Source: Gammaproteobacteria bacterium
GTDB lineage: Bacteria; Pseudomonadota; Gammaproteobacteria; Pseudomonadales; Azotimanducaceae
Assembly: GCA_018667205.1 (NCBI GenBank)
Contig: JABIVN010000489.1
Coordinates: forward strand, 1 to 7,877
DNA length: 7,877 nt
Direction of reading: 5' to 3'
In this document: in pieces, positions 1-5,599 of the stretch
How the letters are laid out: each line of letters opens with the position of its first letter
How positions within the stretch are numbered: position 1 is the first letter of the stretch
Position numbers and translations under genes: made by a program
The notes under the pieces: model-generated
What the model was told of the DNA's origin: nothing
Database searches by the model: none
What the model saw: only the letters and a program-made list of their open reading frames with translations

Positions 1-163
1 CCGGCAGTTGAATACACATCTGCGCGATACCCAGTCGTAACCCTCCCTCCCCTAAATGCACCGCGACCATCCAGGTAAAAAGGACGCTATTAATACCCCA
101 CGGGAGAAACTGGCCAACAACGCCAGCTAAATACCAGTAGAACTTTGATGGTGAACCTCCCAT
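1..163 (-). CDS. MFS-type transporter, N-terminal fragment (runs off window)
   Basis: Reading the minus strand from ATG at 163-161 gives 54 codons with no stop to the window edge, so this is the 5' part of a gene that continues to the left. The peptide begins MGGSPSKFYWYLAG. It has a first membrane segment at about residues 10-36 (LAGVVGQFLPWGINSVLFTW), a short polar loop (HLGEGGLRLGIAQM, 36-49) and the start of a second hydrophobic segment. This resembles the start of major facilitator superfamily transporters, where helix 1 is followed by a loop ending in a GxAQM-like motif; the match is from memory of the family, and the substrate cannot be told. The frame stays open upstream to a stop at 254-256, so TTG at 169 or 238 are alternative starts. 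None of the starts has a clear ribosome binding site. It is transcribed divergently from the desaturase-family gene at 361. Confidence 0.7.
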   Translation of the reverse strand, partial: MGGSPSKFYWYLAGVVGQFLPWGINSVLFTWMVAVHLGEGGLRLGIAQMCIQLP

Positions 164-360
164 CTTCAAGATGCTAACAAAATCAACAACCCAGAACGAT
201 AATTTTCCGTTAGATCCACCTTCGTCCAGAAAACCCAAAGGCTTACTAACTATCTACATCCAATCGTACCGGTATCGACATAAAACAGAATTCATCCGAC
301 CCGTTCATCCAATTCCCGATGACGGATTGACTTGAAAAATTCTGTACGCATACTGCGTGC
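164..360. other. divergent intergenic region
   Basis: This 197-base gap lies between the minus-strand transporter fragment and the plus-strand desaturase-family gene, so it should hold promoters for both. The only sites I can point to are an 8-bp palindrome TACCGGTA at 267-274 and the promoter-like pair just before 361. If the transporter uses an upstream start, its coding region could reach to about 238. Confidence 0.55.
327..354 (+). promoter_or_regulatory. candidate sigma70 promoter abutting the start codon of the desaturase-family gene
   Basis: TTGACT at 327-332 and CATACT at 349-354 are separated by 16 bases and resemble -35 and -10 boxes. Transcription would then begin about 7 bases downstream, at or next to the ATG at 361, giving a leaderless message. 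This fits the lack of a ribosome binding site before 361. The assignment rests on consensus matching only; two such hexamers at this spacing can occur by chance. Confidence 0.4.
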
Positions 361-1197
361 ATGAATATCGACCTAGATACAGGCAAGCTGGTTGTTTTTC
401 TTGGCGGGTTGCTGTTTTTCCTGGGCATCGAAACCCTTGCACCGAAAAGATCATGGCCCGAGAGCAGATTGAAACGCTTTTTGTTCCATATTGGCATTGC
501 AGCACTTAACACCGTATTGATCCGCCTGCTGATTTACGTCCCGCTTCTACTATGGATCGTATTCGTCGAACAACAGGGGTGGGGCCTCTCCCGCTGGTTG
601 GGGTTAACCGGCTGGCTCGAACTAGCCATGTCTCTCGTTGTACTCGACCTGTTCGACTACTTCTGGCATCGCGCAAATCACAGAGTCACTTTTTTATGGC
701 GTTTTCACAAAGCACATCACGCGGATACCGCGATGGATGTGACGACAGCCCTGCGCTTTCACCCTGGCGAACTAATAATATCGGCGCTCGCCAAGGCCCT
801 TTGGATTGTCATATGGGGACCTACTGCCATTGCCTGGTTTTTGTTTGAAGCTATGGTAAGCCTGTGCGCACAGTTTCATCATAGTAATATCGACTTTCCT
901 GATCGCATTGAGCGAGTCATCTCGGCAATGATCGTTACACCCCGCTTTCATGCAAGCCACCACGCCGTCGATCGGCGCTACGGGGACTCAAATTTTTCAA
1001 CGATCTTTAGCCTCTGGGACAACTTATTCCATAGTTACCAGCCCCCAGAAAACGACGATTCCGCGAACCGAACGGAAAATGCCCTCGGCTTACCTGAAGC
1101 GCGTGACCAAGCCTTCTTACCCGGCGCCTGGCTTGCTGAACCCTTTAAATCAAGCAATTTAATCCTTAAAAACCGAAATATAGACACATCCGAGTGA
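361..1197 (+). CDS. sterol desaturase / fatty acid hydroxylase family membrane enzyme
   Basis: This 278-residue membrane protein has the histidine clusters of the fatty acid hydroxylase superfamily, whose members use a diiron centre to hydroxylate or desaturate lipids at the membrane. The clusters are HRANH at 103-107, HKAHH at 116-120, an FH pair at 133-134, FHHSNI at 172-177, HASHH at 197-201 and H224. Hydrophobic helices lie at about 8-25, 41-70, 84-101 and 136-170, so the histidines fall on the cytoplasmic face as in relatives. The length is normal for the bacterial family. ATG at 361 is the only start before the in-frame stop at 328-330, and it has no visible ribosome binding site. The tail after about residue 230 is polar and probably variable. 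The actual substrate (sterol, hopanoid, carotenoid, fatty acid or ether lipid) cannot be read from the sequence. It is the first gene of a likely cluster with the next two. Confidence 0.9.
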   Translation: MNIDLDTGKLVVFLGGLLFFLGIETLAPKRSWPESRLKRFLFHIGIAALNTVLIRLLIYVPLLLWIVFVEQQGWGLSRWLGLTGWLELAMSLVVLDLFDYFWHRANHRVTFLWRFHKAHHADTAMDVTTALRFHPGELIISALAKALWIVIWGPTAIAWFLFEAMVSLCAQFHHSNIDFPDRIERVISAMIVTPRFHASHHAVDRRYGDSNFSTIFSLWDNLFHSYQPPENDDSANRTENALGLPEARDQAFLPGAWLAEPFKSSNLILKNRNIDTSE

Positions 1198-1261
1198 AAT
1201 ATCGTGACCATAGCCTCGCAAGCAATGATAATAAGGAAACATAAACCACGAGTACTATCTA

Positions 1262-1516
1262 ATGAAAACGCTGTTAACTTTTATTCTGTTACTCCCTTTA
1301 TTTGTCGTAGCTGACGGGCATGGTCACTCTGCAGAACATGCCGGTGATGCTGCAACCTCTAAAGAACACGGTGGCAAAGCTGCTGAAGTAAAAGAACACG
1401 ATCATCACGCGTCGCCAAGTAAAGAACATGGTGGCGAAGCTGCAGAAACTAAAGAACATGGTGGCGAAGCTGCTACGTCAAAAGAACATGGCGGCAAACC
1501 AATGTCTGCAAAGTAA
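1262..1516 (+). CDS. secreted histidine-rich repeat protein
   Basis: This is an 84-residue protein with a short signal peptide (residues 1-17, MKTLLTFILLLPLFVVA, likely cut before D18). The mature part is strongly polar and made of six consecutive 10-residue repeats from residue 24: AEHAGDAATS, KEHGGKAAEV, KEHDHHASPS, KEHGGEAAET, KEHGGEAATS and KEHGGKPMSA. Nine histidines occur in about 67 mature residues, with many Lys and Glu and no cysteine. Such composition suggests a disordered periplasmic protein able to bind divalent metal ions; this is inference, since no named domain is recognised. Codon-level repeats are nearly exact, so the reading frame is well supported even though no ribosome binding site lies close to the ATG (an AAGGA sits 24 bases upstream, too far). 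It starts 64 bases after the desaturase-family gene and ends 13 bases before the next gene, suggesting co-transcription. Confidence 0.75.
   Translation: MKTLLTFILLLPLFVVADGHGHSAEHAGDAATSKEHGGKAAEVKEHDHHASPSKEHGGEAAETKEHGGEAATSKEHGGKPMSAK
1331..1510 (+). repeat. 30-bp in-frame tandem repeat, six units
   Basis: Six head-to-tail 30-bp units begin at 1331, 1361, 1391, 1421, 1451 and 1481. Units 2 to 6 open with AAAGAACA(C/T)G. The third and fourth full units (1421-1450 and 1451-1480) are almost identical for their first 23 bases, which suggests recent duplication. The first unit (GCAGAACATG) and the 1391 unit have diverged most. Because the unit is ten codons, gain or loss of copies would change protein length without shifting frame. 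Confidence 0.93.
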
Positions 1517-1529
1517 TGAGCGATCTAGC

Positions 1530-2027
1530 GTGAACCGCTGTCTGTTTAGACGGCCAATCAGCGCTGCTTGGATCAACGGTCTGCTTGCAGGGCTGTTGAT
1601 TCTATTTAGCCCTTGGTCTACCGCCGAACCTACAGCAGAGGCTTCGTCCCAATCGCTAGCAGTGAAATTTTATGTGGAGGACATCAAGTCCACCATGGAA
1701 GCATACGTAGCGAGCAAGATCGATGCCGATGACATCTTTTACCTGAAAGATGATAGAACCGGTGAGAACCTTGCCCTAAAATTCGTGATGGTACACGACC
1801 CCGTCCGCCAAATTAGAGGCGACATCTATTTCGCCTGCACTGATTTTCACGTACAGGGAGACCCAGAAAAAATCTACGACATCGACTTCTGGATGGATGG
1901 TTCAAGTGGAGAACTGAAGGTCTACGACACCAAGGTGCACAAAGAACCTCGCTCATCGCTGTTATACGGATGGTATAAACATCCACGTTATACTTTCGTC
2001 AATGACGAGATTGAATATCTCTATTGA
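1530..2027 (+). CDS. uncharacterised periplasmic protein
   Basis: I chose GTG at 1530, giving 165 residues. It starts with a basic stretch (VNRCLFRR), a hydrophobic core (INGLLAGLLILFSPW) and an STA-E signal peptidase I-like site near residue 32. The upstream in-frame ATGs (1428, 1458, 1485) only read the neighbour's repeat in another frame and would bury the signal peptide, so I rejected them. No strong ribosome binding site is visible, so the gene may depend on translational coupling to the histidine-rich gene ending 13 bases upstream. The mature part is about 133 residues, acidic and aromatic, with a single cysteine in YFACTDFHV and a tail rich in Tyr. Segments FVMVHDPVRQIRGDIYFACTD and KIYDIDFWMDGSSGELKVYDTKVHKEP look like beta strands of a compact soluble domain. 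I do not recognise a named family and assign no function; the pairing with a histidine-rich partner is the best clue. Confidence 0.75.
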   Translation: MNRCLFRRPISAAWINGLLAGLLILFSPWSTAEPTAEASSQSLAVKFYVEDIKSTMEAYVASKIDADDIFYLKDDRTGENLALKFVMVHDPVRQIRGDIYFACTDFHVQGDPEKIYDIDFWMDGSSGELKVYDTKVHKEPRSSLLYGWYKHPRYTFVNDEIEYLY

Positions 2028-2095
2028 ATGGGTCGCTATTGAGTGGCGCTCTGTTGAGTGGCGCTCTATTGATTGGCGCCCTGGTAAATGGCGCT
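2021..2095 (+). repeat. 15-bp tandem repeat, five units, spanning a stop codon
   Basis: Five 15-bp units run from 2021: CTATTGAATGGGTCG, CTATTGAGTGGCGCT, CTGTTGAGTGGCGCT, CTATTGATTGGCGCC and CTGGTAAATGGCGCT. The first unit contains the last codon and TGA stop of the uncharacterised periplasmic gene, so the array is a copied gene end. In that gene's frame every unit carries a stop (TGA or TAA) followed directly by ATG, GTG or TTG. In the +2 frame it reads as a hydrophobic LSGAL repeat starting at TTG 2024, which I do not regard as a gene. Confidence 0.9.
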
Positions 2096-2543
2096 CTGAT
2101 GACCAGGCTGCTTTCTGGAAGCGATTACGAAAACGCTGGATTGCCCCCCGTATTTAAGTCTCGGTCTCGTACCGCATATCGACTCTTCCTGGCGTCAGCG
2201 GCAGCAACCCACCCCGCGTGGAAACGCTAAGACACCACGTAGGGCACAAGAATCGACACCACGAACCCAACGGCAGTAACCCGTGCGCCAAAAATCAAAC
2301 ATTCGCTTTATCCCACGGCCTGACTCTGGACAAAGCAAATAAGAAATCCTACTTTCTGCCACAGTCCCTGACCGTGAGATCGTTGATGCTGGATGACGGT
2401 GAAAACACAAAAAGACGCACCATCGCCAACGAATATCATCCACCTTGAATGACAAGTTCAACAAGGAAACGCCACCTACTCGCCGGACAGCCTTGTTAAC
2501 ATTGCTTTTCTTTGTAGAAGCTGGTGACGAAAATGGGACAAAA
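2028..2543. other. 516-base gap without a convincing gene
   Basis: Apart from the 15-bp repeat at its left end, I find no credible coding sequence here. The open frames on either strand have low-complexity or random-looking translations, no good ribosome binding site and no recognisable motif. The stretch 2150-2450 has mixed composition and could be a decayed gene or a long leader for ChaA. A five-codon open frame (2533-2547, ATG GGA CAA AAA TGA) overlaps the ChaA start codon at 2544. Confidence 0.5.
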
Positions 2544-3677
2544 ATGAACAAAGCATACTCATGGTCAGTTTTGGACGCATTGAAGAAAGAAGCCGGTCTG
2601 ATAGGCGGTTTCGTTACTCTTACCATATTTTTTGTTTTCGGCGGCGGTTGGCTGTCATCAATGTCTGGCTGGATTACGCCGCTTCTATACTTTTGCTGGC
2701 TATTTCCAATCATGCTGTGGTTGTCTTTTGGTGTGGTTCATCACGCTGATTGCCTTGCCATCAAACTGGGCGAGCCGTACGGCACCCTAATCCTTACGTT
2801 ATCTGTTATCAGCATAGAAGTCGTGATGATCTCCGCAGTGATGCTTAATGCTGAGCAAAACCCTGAGCTAGGCAGGGACATGATGTTTGCTGTTTTAATG
2901 ATTGCGCTGAACGGATTGGTTGGCCTTTCTCTGCTCTGTGGCGGTATTCGGCATTTGGAGCAAGAACACAATTTACAGGGTGCCAACACGTTTCTGTTGG
3001 TATTAATTCCAATGGCGATGATCAGCCTGATACTTCCCAATTTTACGCAATCAAGTGAACCGGGCACCTTCTCCACTGCGCAGATGGTGTTTGCCGGGCT
3101 AACGTCGGCGGGGCTCTATGGTGCCTTTTTAGTGATGCAGACTCTTCGTCATCGGGGATTTTTCAAGTCGCCCATAGAGTCATTAAACAATGAACATCTA
3201 CACGATGATATTGCAGTCCACTCAGTTGGCTTTCATGTCGCTTTGCTCGTCGCCAATATGCTGCCCATCGTTCTACTGTCGAAGAGCATGGCCAAAATTA
3301 TAGACTTTCAGGTCTCTGTTTTCGCAGCACCGGCAGCGCTAGGGGGGGTGGTCATTGCTTTACTGGTACTCGCGCCAGAGGGGCTGGCGGCCATAAAAGC
3401 TGCGGTTAGTAATCGCTTGCAGCGATCCATCAATATTTGTTTGGGTTCTGCTATAGCGACTATTGGATTGACAGTCCCAGCAGTACTGATGATTGGGCTG
3501 GTCACGGGGCAAAAAGTGGTTCTGGGCCTTGGTCCTGTCGATTCACTCATTCTAGTGACCACAATCTTGACCGCCATGGTGACATTCTCCAGTAGTAAGA
3601 CAAATATCATCCATGGAATTGTCCACCTTATTCTCTTTGCCGCCTATATTACGATGGTGTTTGACCAACCTATCTAA
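2544..3677 (+). CDS. chaA: ChaA-type Ca2+/H+ (cation/proton) antiporter
   Basis: This inner-membrane antiporter of the CaCA superfamily exchanges cytoplasmic Ca2+ (in ChaA also Na+ or K+) for protons. From ATG 2544 it has 377 residues, close to the 366 of E. coli ChaA. The first alpha repeat is at about 76-93 (GEPYGTLILTLSVISIEV, Glu92), preceded by HHADCLAIKL. The second is at about 276-312 (LAPEGLAAIKAAV, Glu279, then a GSAIATIGLTVP helix). About 11 hydrophobic helices are visible. The loop between the halves (about 212-226) is His/Asp-rich but much shorter than the acidic loop of E. coli ChaA. The open frame extends upstream to 2445, but that part reads as non-coding and I excluded it; the ribosome binding site is weak (TGGGA at 2534-2538). 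The gene stands alone but follows the histidine-rich cluster in the same direction, which may point to shared cation handling. Confidence 0.9.
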   Translation: MNKAYSWSVLDALKKEAGLIGGFVTLTIFFVFGGGWLSSMSGWITPLLYFCWLFPIMLWLSFGVVHHADCLAIKLGEPYGTLILTLSVISIEVVMISAVMLNAEQNPELGRDMMFAVLMIALNGLVGLSLLCGGIRHLEQEHNLQGANTFLLVLIPMAMISLILPNFTQSSEPGTFSTAQMVFAGLTSAGLYGAFLVMQTLRHRGFFKSPIESLNNEHLHDDIAVHSVGFHVALLVANMLPIVLLSKSMAKIIDFQVSVFAAPAALGGVVIALLVLAPEGLAAIKAAVSNRLQRSINICLGSAIATIGLTVPAVLMIGLVTGQKVVLGLGPVDSLILVTTILTAMVTFSSSKTNIIHGIVHLILFAAYITMVFDQPI

Positions 3678-3693
3678 GGCTTTTACCAAGCTT

Positions 3694-3736
3694 CCAAAGC
3701 ACCCAAAGCACCCAAAGCACCCAAAGCACCCAAAGC
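3694..3736 (+). repeat. 9-bp tandem repeat, nearly five units
   Basis: The unit CCAAAGCAC occurs four times without error (3694, 3703, 3712, 3721), followed by a partial fifth copy ending at 3736. The exactness suggests recent slippage growth. It lies 16 bases after the ChaA stop codon, outside any gene I accept. Confidence 0.95.
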
Positions 3737-3765
3737 CGATAGCGTTGAGACGTTTCTGCAAATCG

Positions 3766-3842
3766 AGCGCTTTACTTTACCTTGCCTTACCTTTGTTTTG
3801 CCTTGCCCACTTTTTGACTTGCCTTCGTTTTGCCTTGCCTCT
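3766..3842 (+). repeat. pyrimidine-rich degenerate CTTGCC repeat tract
   Basis: The tract is nearly all C and T with some G. CTTGCC occurs at 3781, 3802, 3818 and 3834, and a 13-base direct repeat GTTTTGCCTTGCC occurs at 3795-3807 and 3827-3839, 32 bases apart. It looks like an older, decayed tandem array. No function is evident. Confidence 0.7.
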
Positions 3843-3886
3843 TAGCCAGCATTTCATCTTTTTGGCAAGAAGATCAGGAAAGCCCT

Positions 3887-3905
3887 TACGCATACTTCGT
3901 GTGCA
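3887..3905 (+). repeat. short motif shared with the start of the first plus-strand gene (copy 2)
   Basis: TACGCATACTTCGTGTGCA here resembles TACGCATACTGCGTGCA at 345-361: ten identical bases, one change, CGTG, then a 2-base difference. In one frame both read as (V/L)RILR(A/V) and end at a stop codon. The similarity is only slightly more than expected by chance in a window of this size. Confidence 0.35.
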
Positions 3906-3925
3906 CTAATTAAAAGATCTGAGCA

Positions 3926-5296
3926 TCATTTTTCGTGGGTCGATTTTTTCGGTCGCATCACGTAAAGAATCCCACCGAGAACAATCCACCCCAGCACCAT
4001 CGCCCATTCATAGGGCCAGATAAGCGCGGATGGACTGCCCGGTAAATAGATGACGAATAGCCCAAGCGACATCAAAACGGCGGTGATGCCAATGGGCATC
4101 CCAAAAGGCACTCGGAACGGACGTGGCAGATCCGGGTCGGTAACACGTAATTTGATAAAAGCTGCCGCCACCATTCCGTAGGCAATCACGACCGCAAAGC
4201 TACCCGCATCAATGATCCAAACCAATATGGTGCGACCAAAAAACGGCGCGATAATGCTCAATACCGCAATTAACAAAATGGCTGCCCAGGGGGTTTGAAA
4301 CCTGGGGTGTAGTTGTGCGAAAACGGGTGGCAGCATGCCGGATTTCCCCAGCGCATAGATCACTCTACTACCGCCTAGAATAAAGGCATTCCAACTGGTC
4401 AGCAGCCCCCCAATACCGGCAATCAACATCAGCTTCCCTGCTGTGGTCGATTGCCATACCGCGGCATTGGCATCCGGCGTCGCGATTGACGCGTTCTGCC
4501 TTGCGTTTGTATCAAGCGCAAAGGCCACCGCGGTTGTGATTAGGATGTACCACAGGACCGCAAGTACCACGGAGAAAATAAGTAATTTGCCGATCATTTC
4601 AGGGGGGATATTGATCTCCTCAGCGGATTGGGGGATCACATCGAAGCCGACCAGAAGCGCGGGCACCATGATCAATACGGACATAGTCCCCGCCGCGCCG
4701 GCGGTAAACAGCGGCCCAACATTTTCGGCGTTGCCATTAACGCCAGTAGCGCCAAGAAAACTCAACCCCACAAGAAAGAATAATGCGGTGATAATGCTCT
4801 GAAGCACTGCCGCGAATTTAATGCCAACCAGATTAACCGCGCTCATGATGATGGCGCCAGCAATACCAATGACGACCAGCGATAGATATACCGGTGACCC
4901 GGCGACGTCCCAAAGCTTGACCAAACGAATATTAGGGAATAAGTATTCCAGCGCAGTGGGAAGAGCAACCGATTCAAAAACGGGCACGGTGACATAAGCC
5001 ATGACCAACGCCCAGGTGCAGACGAATGACAAGCCGGGTCCAAAGGCGCGGTGCGTATAGATATGTTCACCCCCGGCTTTGGGCATTGCCGCTGCTAGCT
5101 CTGCATAGGTCAAAGAGATAAATATGACCGCTATTCCACCAATCAAAAAAGCTGTGACCGCACCTCCCCAACCGGCACGCTCAACCCATTCACCCGTGAG
5201 CAAAACCCAGCTCCAACCTATCATCGCGCCAAATGACAGCGCTAGCACCTCGCGGCGGGCGAGGACTTTTTGGAATACAACGGACTCATTCATCAT
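3926..5296 (-). CDS. APC-superfamily amino acid/polyamine permease
   Basis: This 456-residue inner-membrane transporter has about 12 hydrophobic helices and the length usual for the family. Near the N-terminus, LSFGAMIGWSW (20-30) matches the first unwound helix of APC carriers, where GxxIG-type glycines help bind the substrate backbone. YAELAAAMPKAGGEHIYTHRAFGPG (64-88) is the classic family signature after helix 2. The C-terminal part carries the LPRPFRVPFG motif at about 393-402, typical of the loop before the last helices. The substrate is uncertain: amino acid, polyamine or similar amine. Tryptophan follows the first glycine motif (GWSW) where many family members have a small residue, which may mark a subgroup. 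The start is the first of two adjacent ATGs, preceded by a good AAGGAAA. The gene is convergent with ChaA and divergent from the hydrolase at 5600, so it is transcribed alone here. Confidence 0.9.
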   Translation of the reverse strand: MMNESVVFQKVLARREVLALSFGAMIGWSWVLLTGEWVERAGWGGAVTAFLIGGIAVIFISLTYAELAAAMPKAGGEHIYTHRAFGPGLSFVCTWALVMAYVTVPVFESVALPTALEYLFPNIRLVKLWDVAGSPVYLSLVVIGIAGAIIMSAVNLVGIKFAAVLQSIITALFFLVGLSFLGATGVNGNAENVGPLFTAGAAGTMSVLIMVPALLVGFDVIPQSAEEINIPPEMIGKLLIFSVVLAVLWYILITTAVAFALDTNARQNASIATPDANAAVWQSTTAGKLMLIAGIGGLLTSWNAFILGGSRVIYALGKSGMLPPVFAQLHPRFQTPWAAILLIAVLSIIAPFFGRTILVWIIDAGSFAVVIAYGMVAAAFIKLRVTDPDLPRPFRVPFGMPIGITAVLMSLGLFVIYLPGSPSALIWPYEWAMVLGWIVLGGILYVMRPKKSTHEK

Positions 5297-5302
5297 GTCT
5301 TT

Positions 5303-5309
5303 TCCTTTC
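5303..5309 (-). promoter_or_regulatory. ribosome binding site of the APC permease
   Basis: On the minus strand AAAGGAAAAGAC precedes the ATG at 5296. The AGGA core ends about 7 bases before the start codon, which supports the first of the two adjacent ATGs. Confidence 0.75.
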
Positions 5310-5340
5310 GCTTTTTACTCAACTATAACAATTGTCACAG

Positions 5341-5358
5341 CGAGGATCATGATCATCG
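5341..5358. promoter_or_regulatory. 18-bp near-perfect palindrome upstream of the permease
   Basis: The half sites CGAGGATCA and TGATCATCG are complementary at 8 of 9 positions, with a perfect core GATCATGATC at 5345-5354. The site lies about 45 bases upstream of the permease start codon, where a dimeric repressor or activator could act. No regulator family can be named from the sequence, and the repeated GATC adds a Dam methylation possibility. Confidence 0.45.
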
Positions 5359-5454
5359 CTAGAGACATGGAACGTGCGAGAATTAAAGCGGTGAGTTAAA
5401 ACCCAATGCAGAAGTGATACTCCACAAGGGCTAACTTCCGCGTTCGCCCACCGT

Positions 5455-5481
5455 AAGTTATTGTTCCCTGAACAACGTCTT
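5455..5481. promoter_or_regulatory. 27-bp imperfect palindrome, candidate operator
   Basis: The half sites AAGTTATTGTTC (5455-5466) and GAACAACGTCTT (5470-5481) are complementary at 9 of 12 positions, with a perfect TTGTTC/GAACAA inner pair around a 3-base centre. The arrangement is typical of a dimer binding site. It lies between the permease and the hydrolase and could control either. Confidence 0.45.
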
Positions 5482-5489
5482 ATGCCTCA

Positions 5490-5536
5490 CTGCACCTGCA
5501 CCTGCACCTGCACAGGCACGGGCACAGGCACAGGCA
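5490..5536 (+). repeat. hexanucleotide tandem repeat
   Basis: Three perfect TGCACC units start at 5491, 5497 and 5503. They pass into a second 6-bp series of (A/G)GGCAC type up to about 5536. The tract has a 6-bp period over roughly 46 bases and ends 63 bases before the hydrolase start codon. Copy-number change would alter spacing in the upstream region. Confidence 0.85.
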
Positions 5537-5599
5537 AAACCCAGGCATTTAAGCCAATCAGACCAGAAAACGTAAAGCTAACTAACGGGGTAGAGCACC

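Larger units (their letters stand above)
3678..3925. other. repeat-rich convergent intergenic region
   Basis: These 248 bases separate the 3' ends of ChaA and the APC permease. They hold a 9-bp tandem repeat (3694-3736), a pyrimidine-rich CTTGCC repeat tract (about 3766-3842) and a short motif shared with the region before 361. I see no typical hairpin plus T-tract terminator for either gene and no believable gene. Confidence 0.6.
5297..5599. other. divergent intergenic region with palindromes and a hexamer repeat
   Basis: This 303-base gap separates the divergent APC permease and alpha/beta hydrolase genes. It contains an 18-bp palindrome near the permease, a 27-bp palindrome in the middle and a hexanucleotide repeat nearer the hydrolase. 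On the minus strand a TATAGT (5327-5322) could be a -10 box for the permease, but I see no matching -35. Promoters for both genes should be here. Confidence 0.6.

Noticed and set aside
1331..1510. CRISPR-like array
   Set aside because: The units are contiguous, in frame and without unique spacers, so this is a coding tandem repeat.
1428..1529. Longer start for the uncharacterised periplasmic protein
   Set aside because: The extra residues are the histidine-rich repeat read in another frame, and the extension would hide a good signal peptide.
2024..2230. TTG-started open frame with an LSGAL pentapeptide-like repeat
   Set aside because: The repeat comes from the 15-bp array, the tail looks random, and there is no ribosome binding site. 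It is not a true pentapeptide-repeat protein.
2232..2300. Minus-strand reading that looks like a membrane protein end (VTAVGFVVSILVPYVVS)
   Set aside because: It is closed by a stop about 25 codons upstream and has no start, so it is probably chance or at most a remnant.
2218..2448. 76-codon plus-strand open frame before ChaA
   Set aside because: The translation shows no domain, signal peptide or membrane segment and has no convincing start region.
2445..2543. N-terminal extension of ChaA from TTG 2445
   Set aside because: The extra 33 residues do not resemble ChaA, and ATG 2544 gives the expected family length.
2195..2713. 172-codon open frame on the minus strand
   Set aside because: It overlaps the ChaA N-terminus in antisense, has no motif or ribosome binding site, and its composition is Arg/Ser/Cys-rich as expected for a shadow frame.
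3552..3761. Minus-strand open frame with a GCF repeat
   Set aside because: It is the antisense reading of the 9-bp repeat and the ChaA 3' end.
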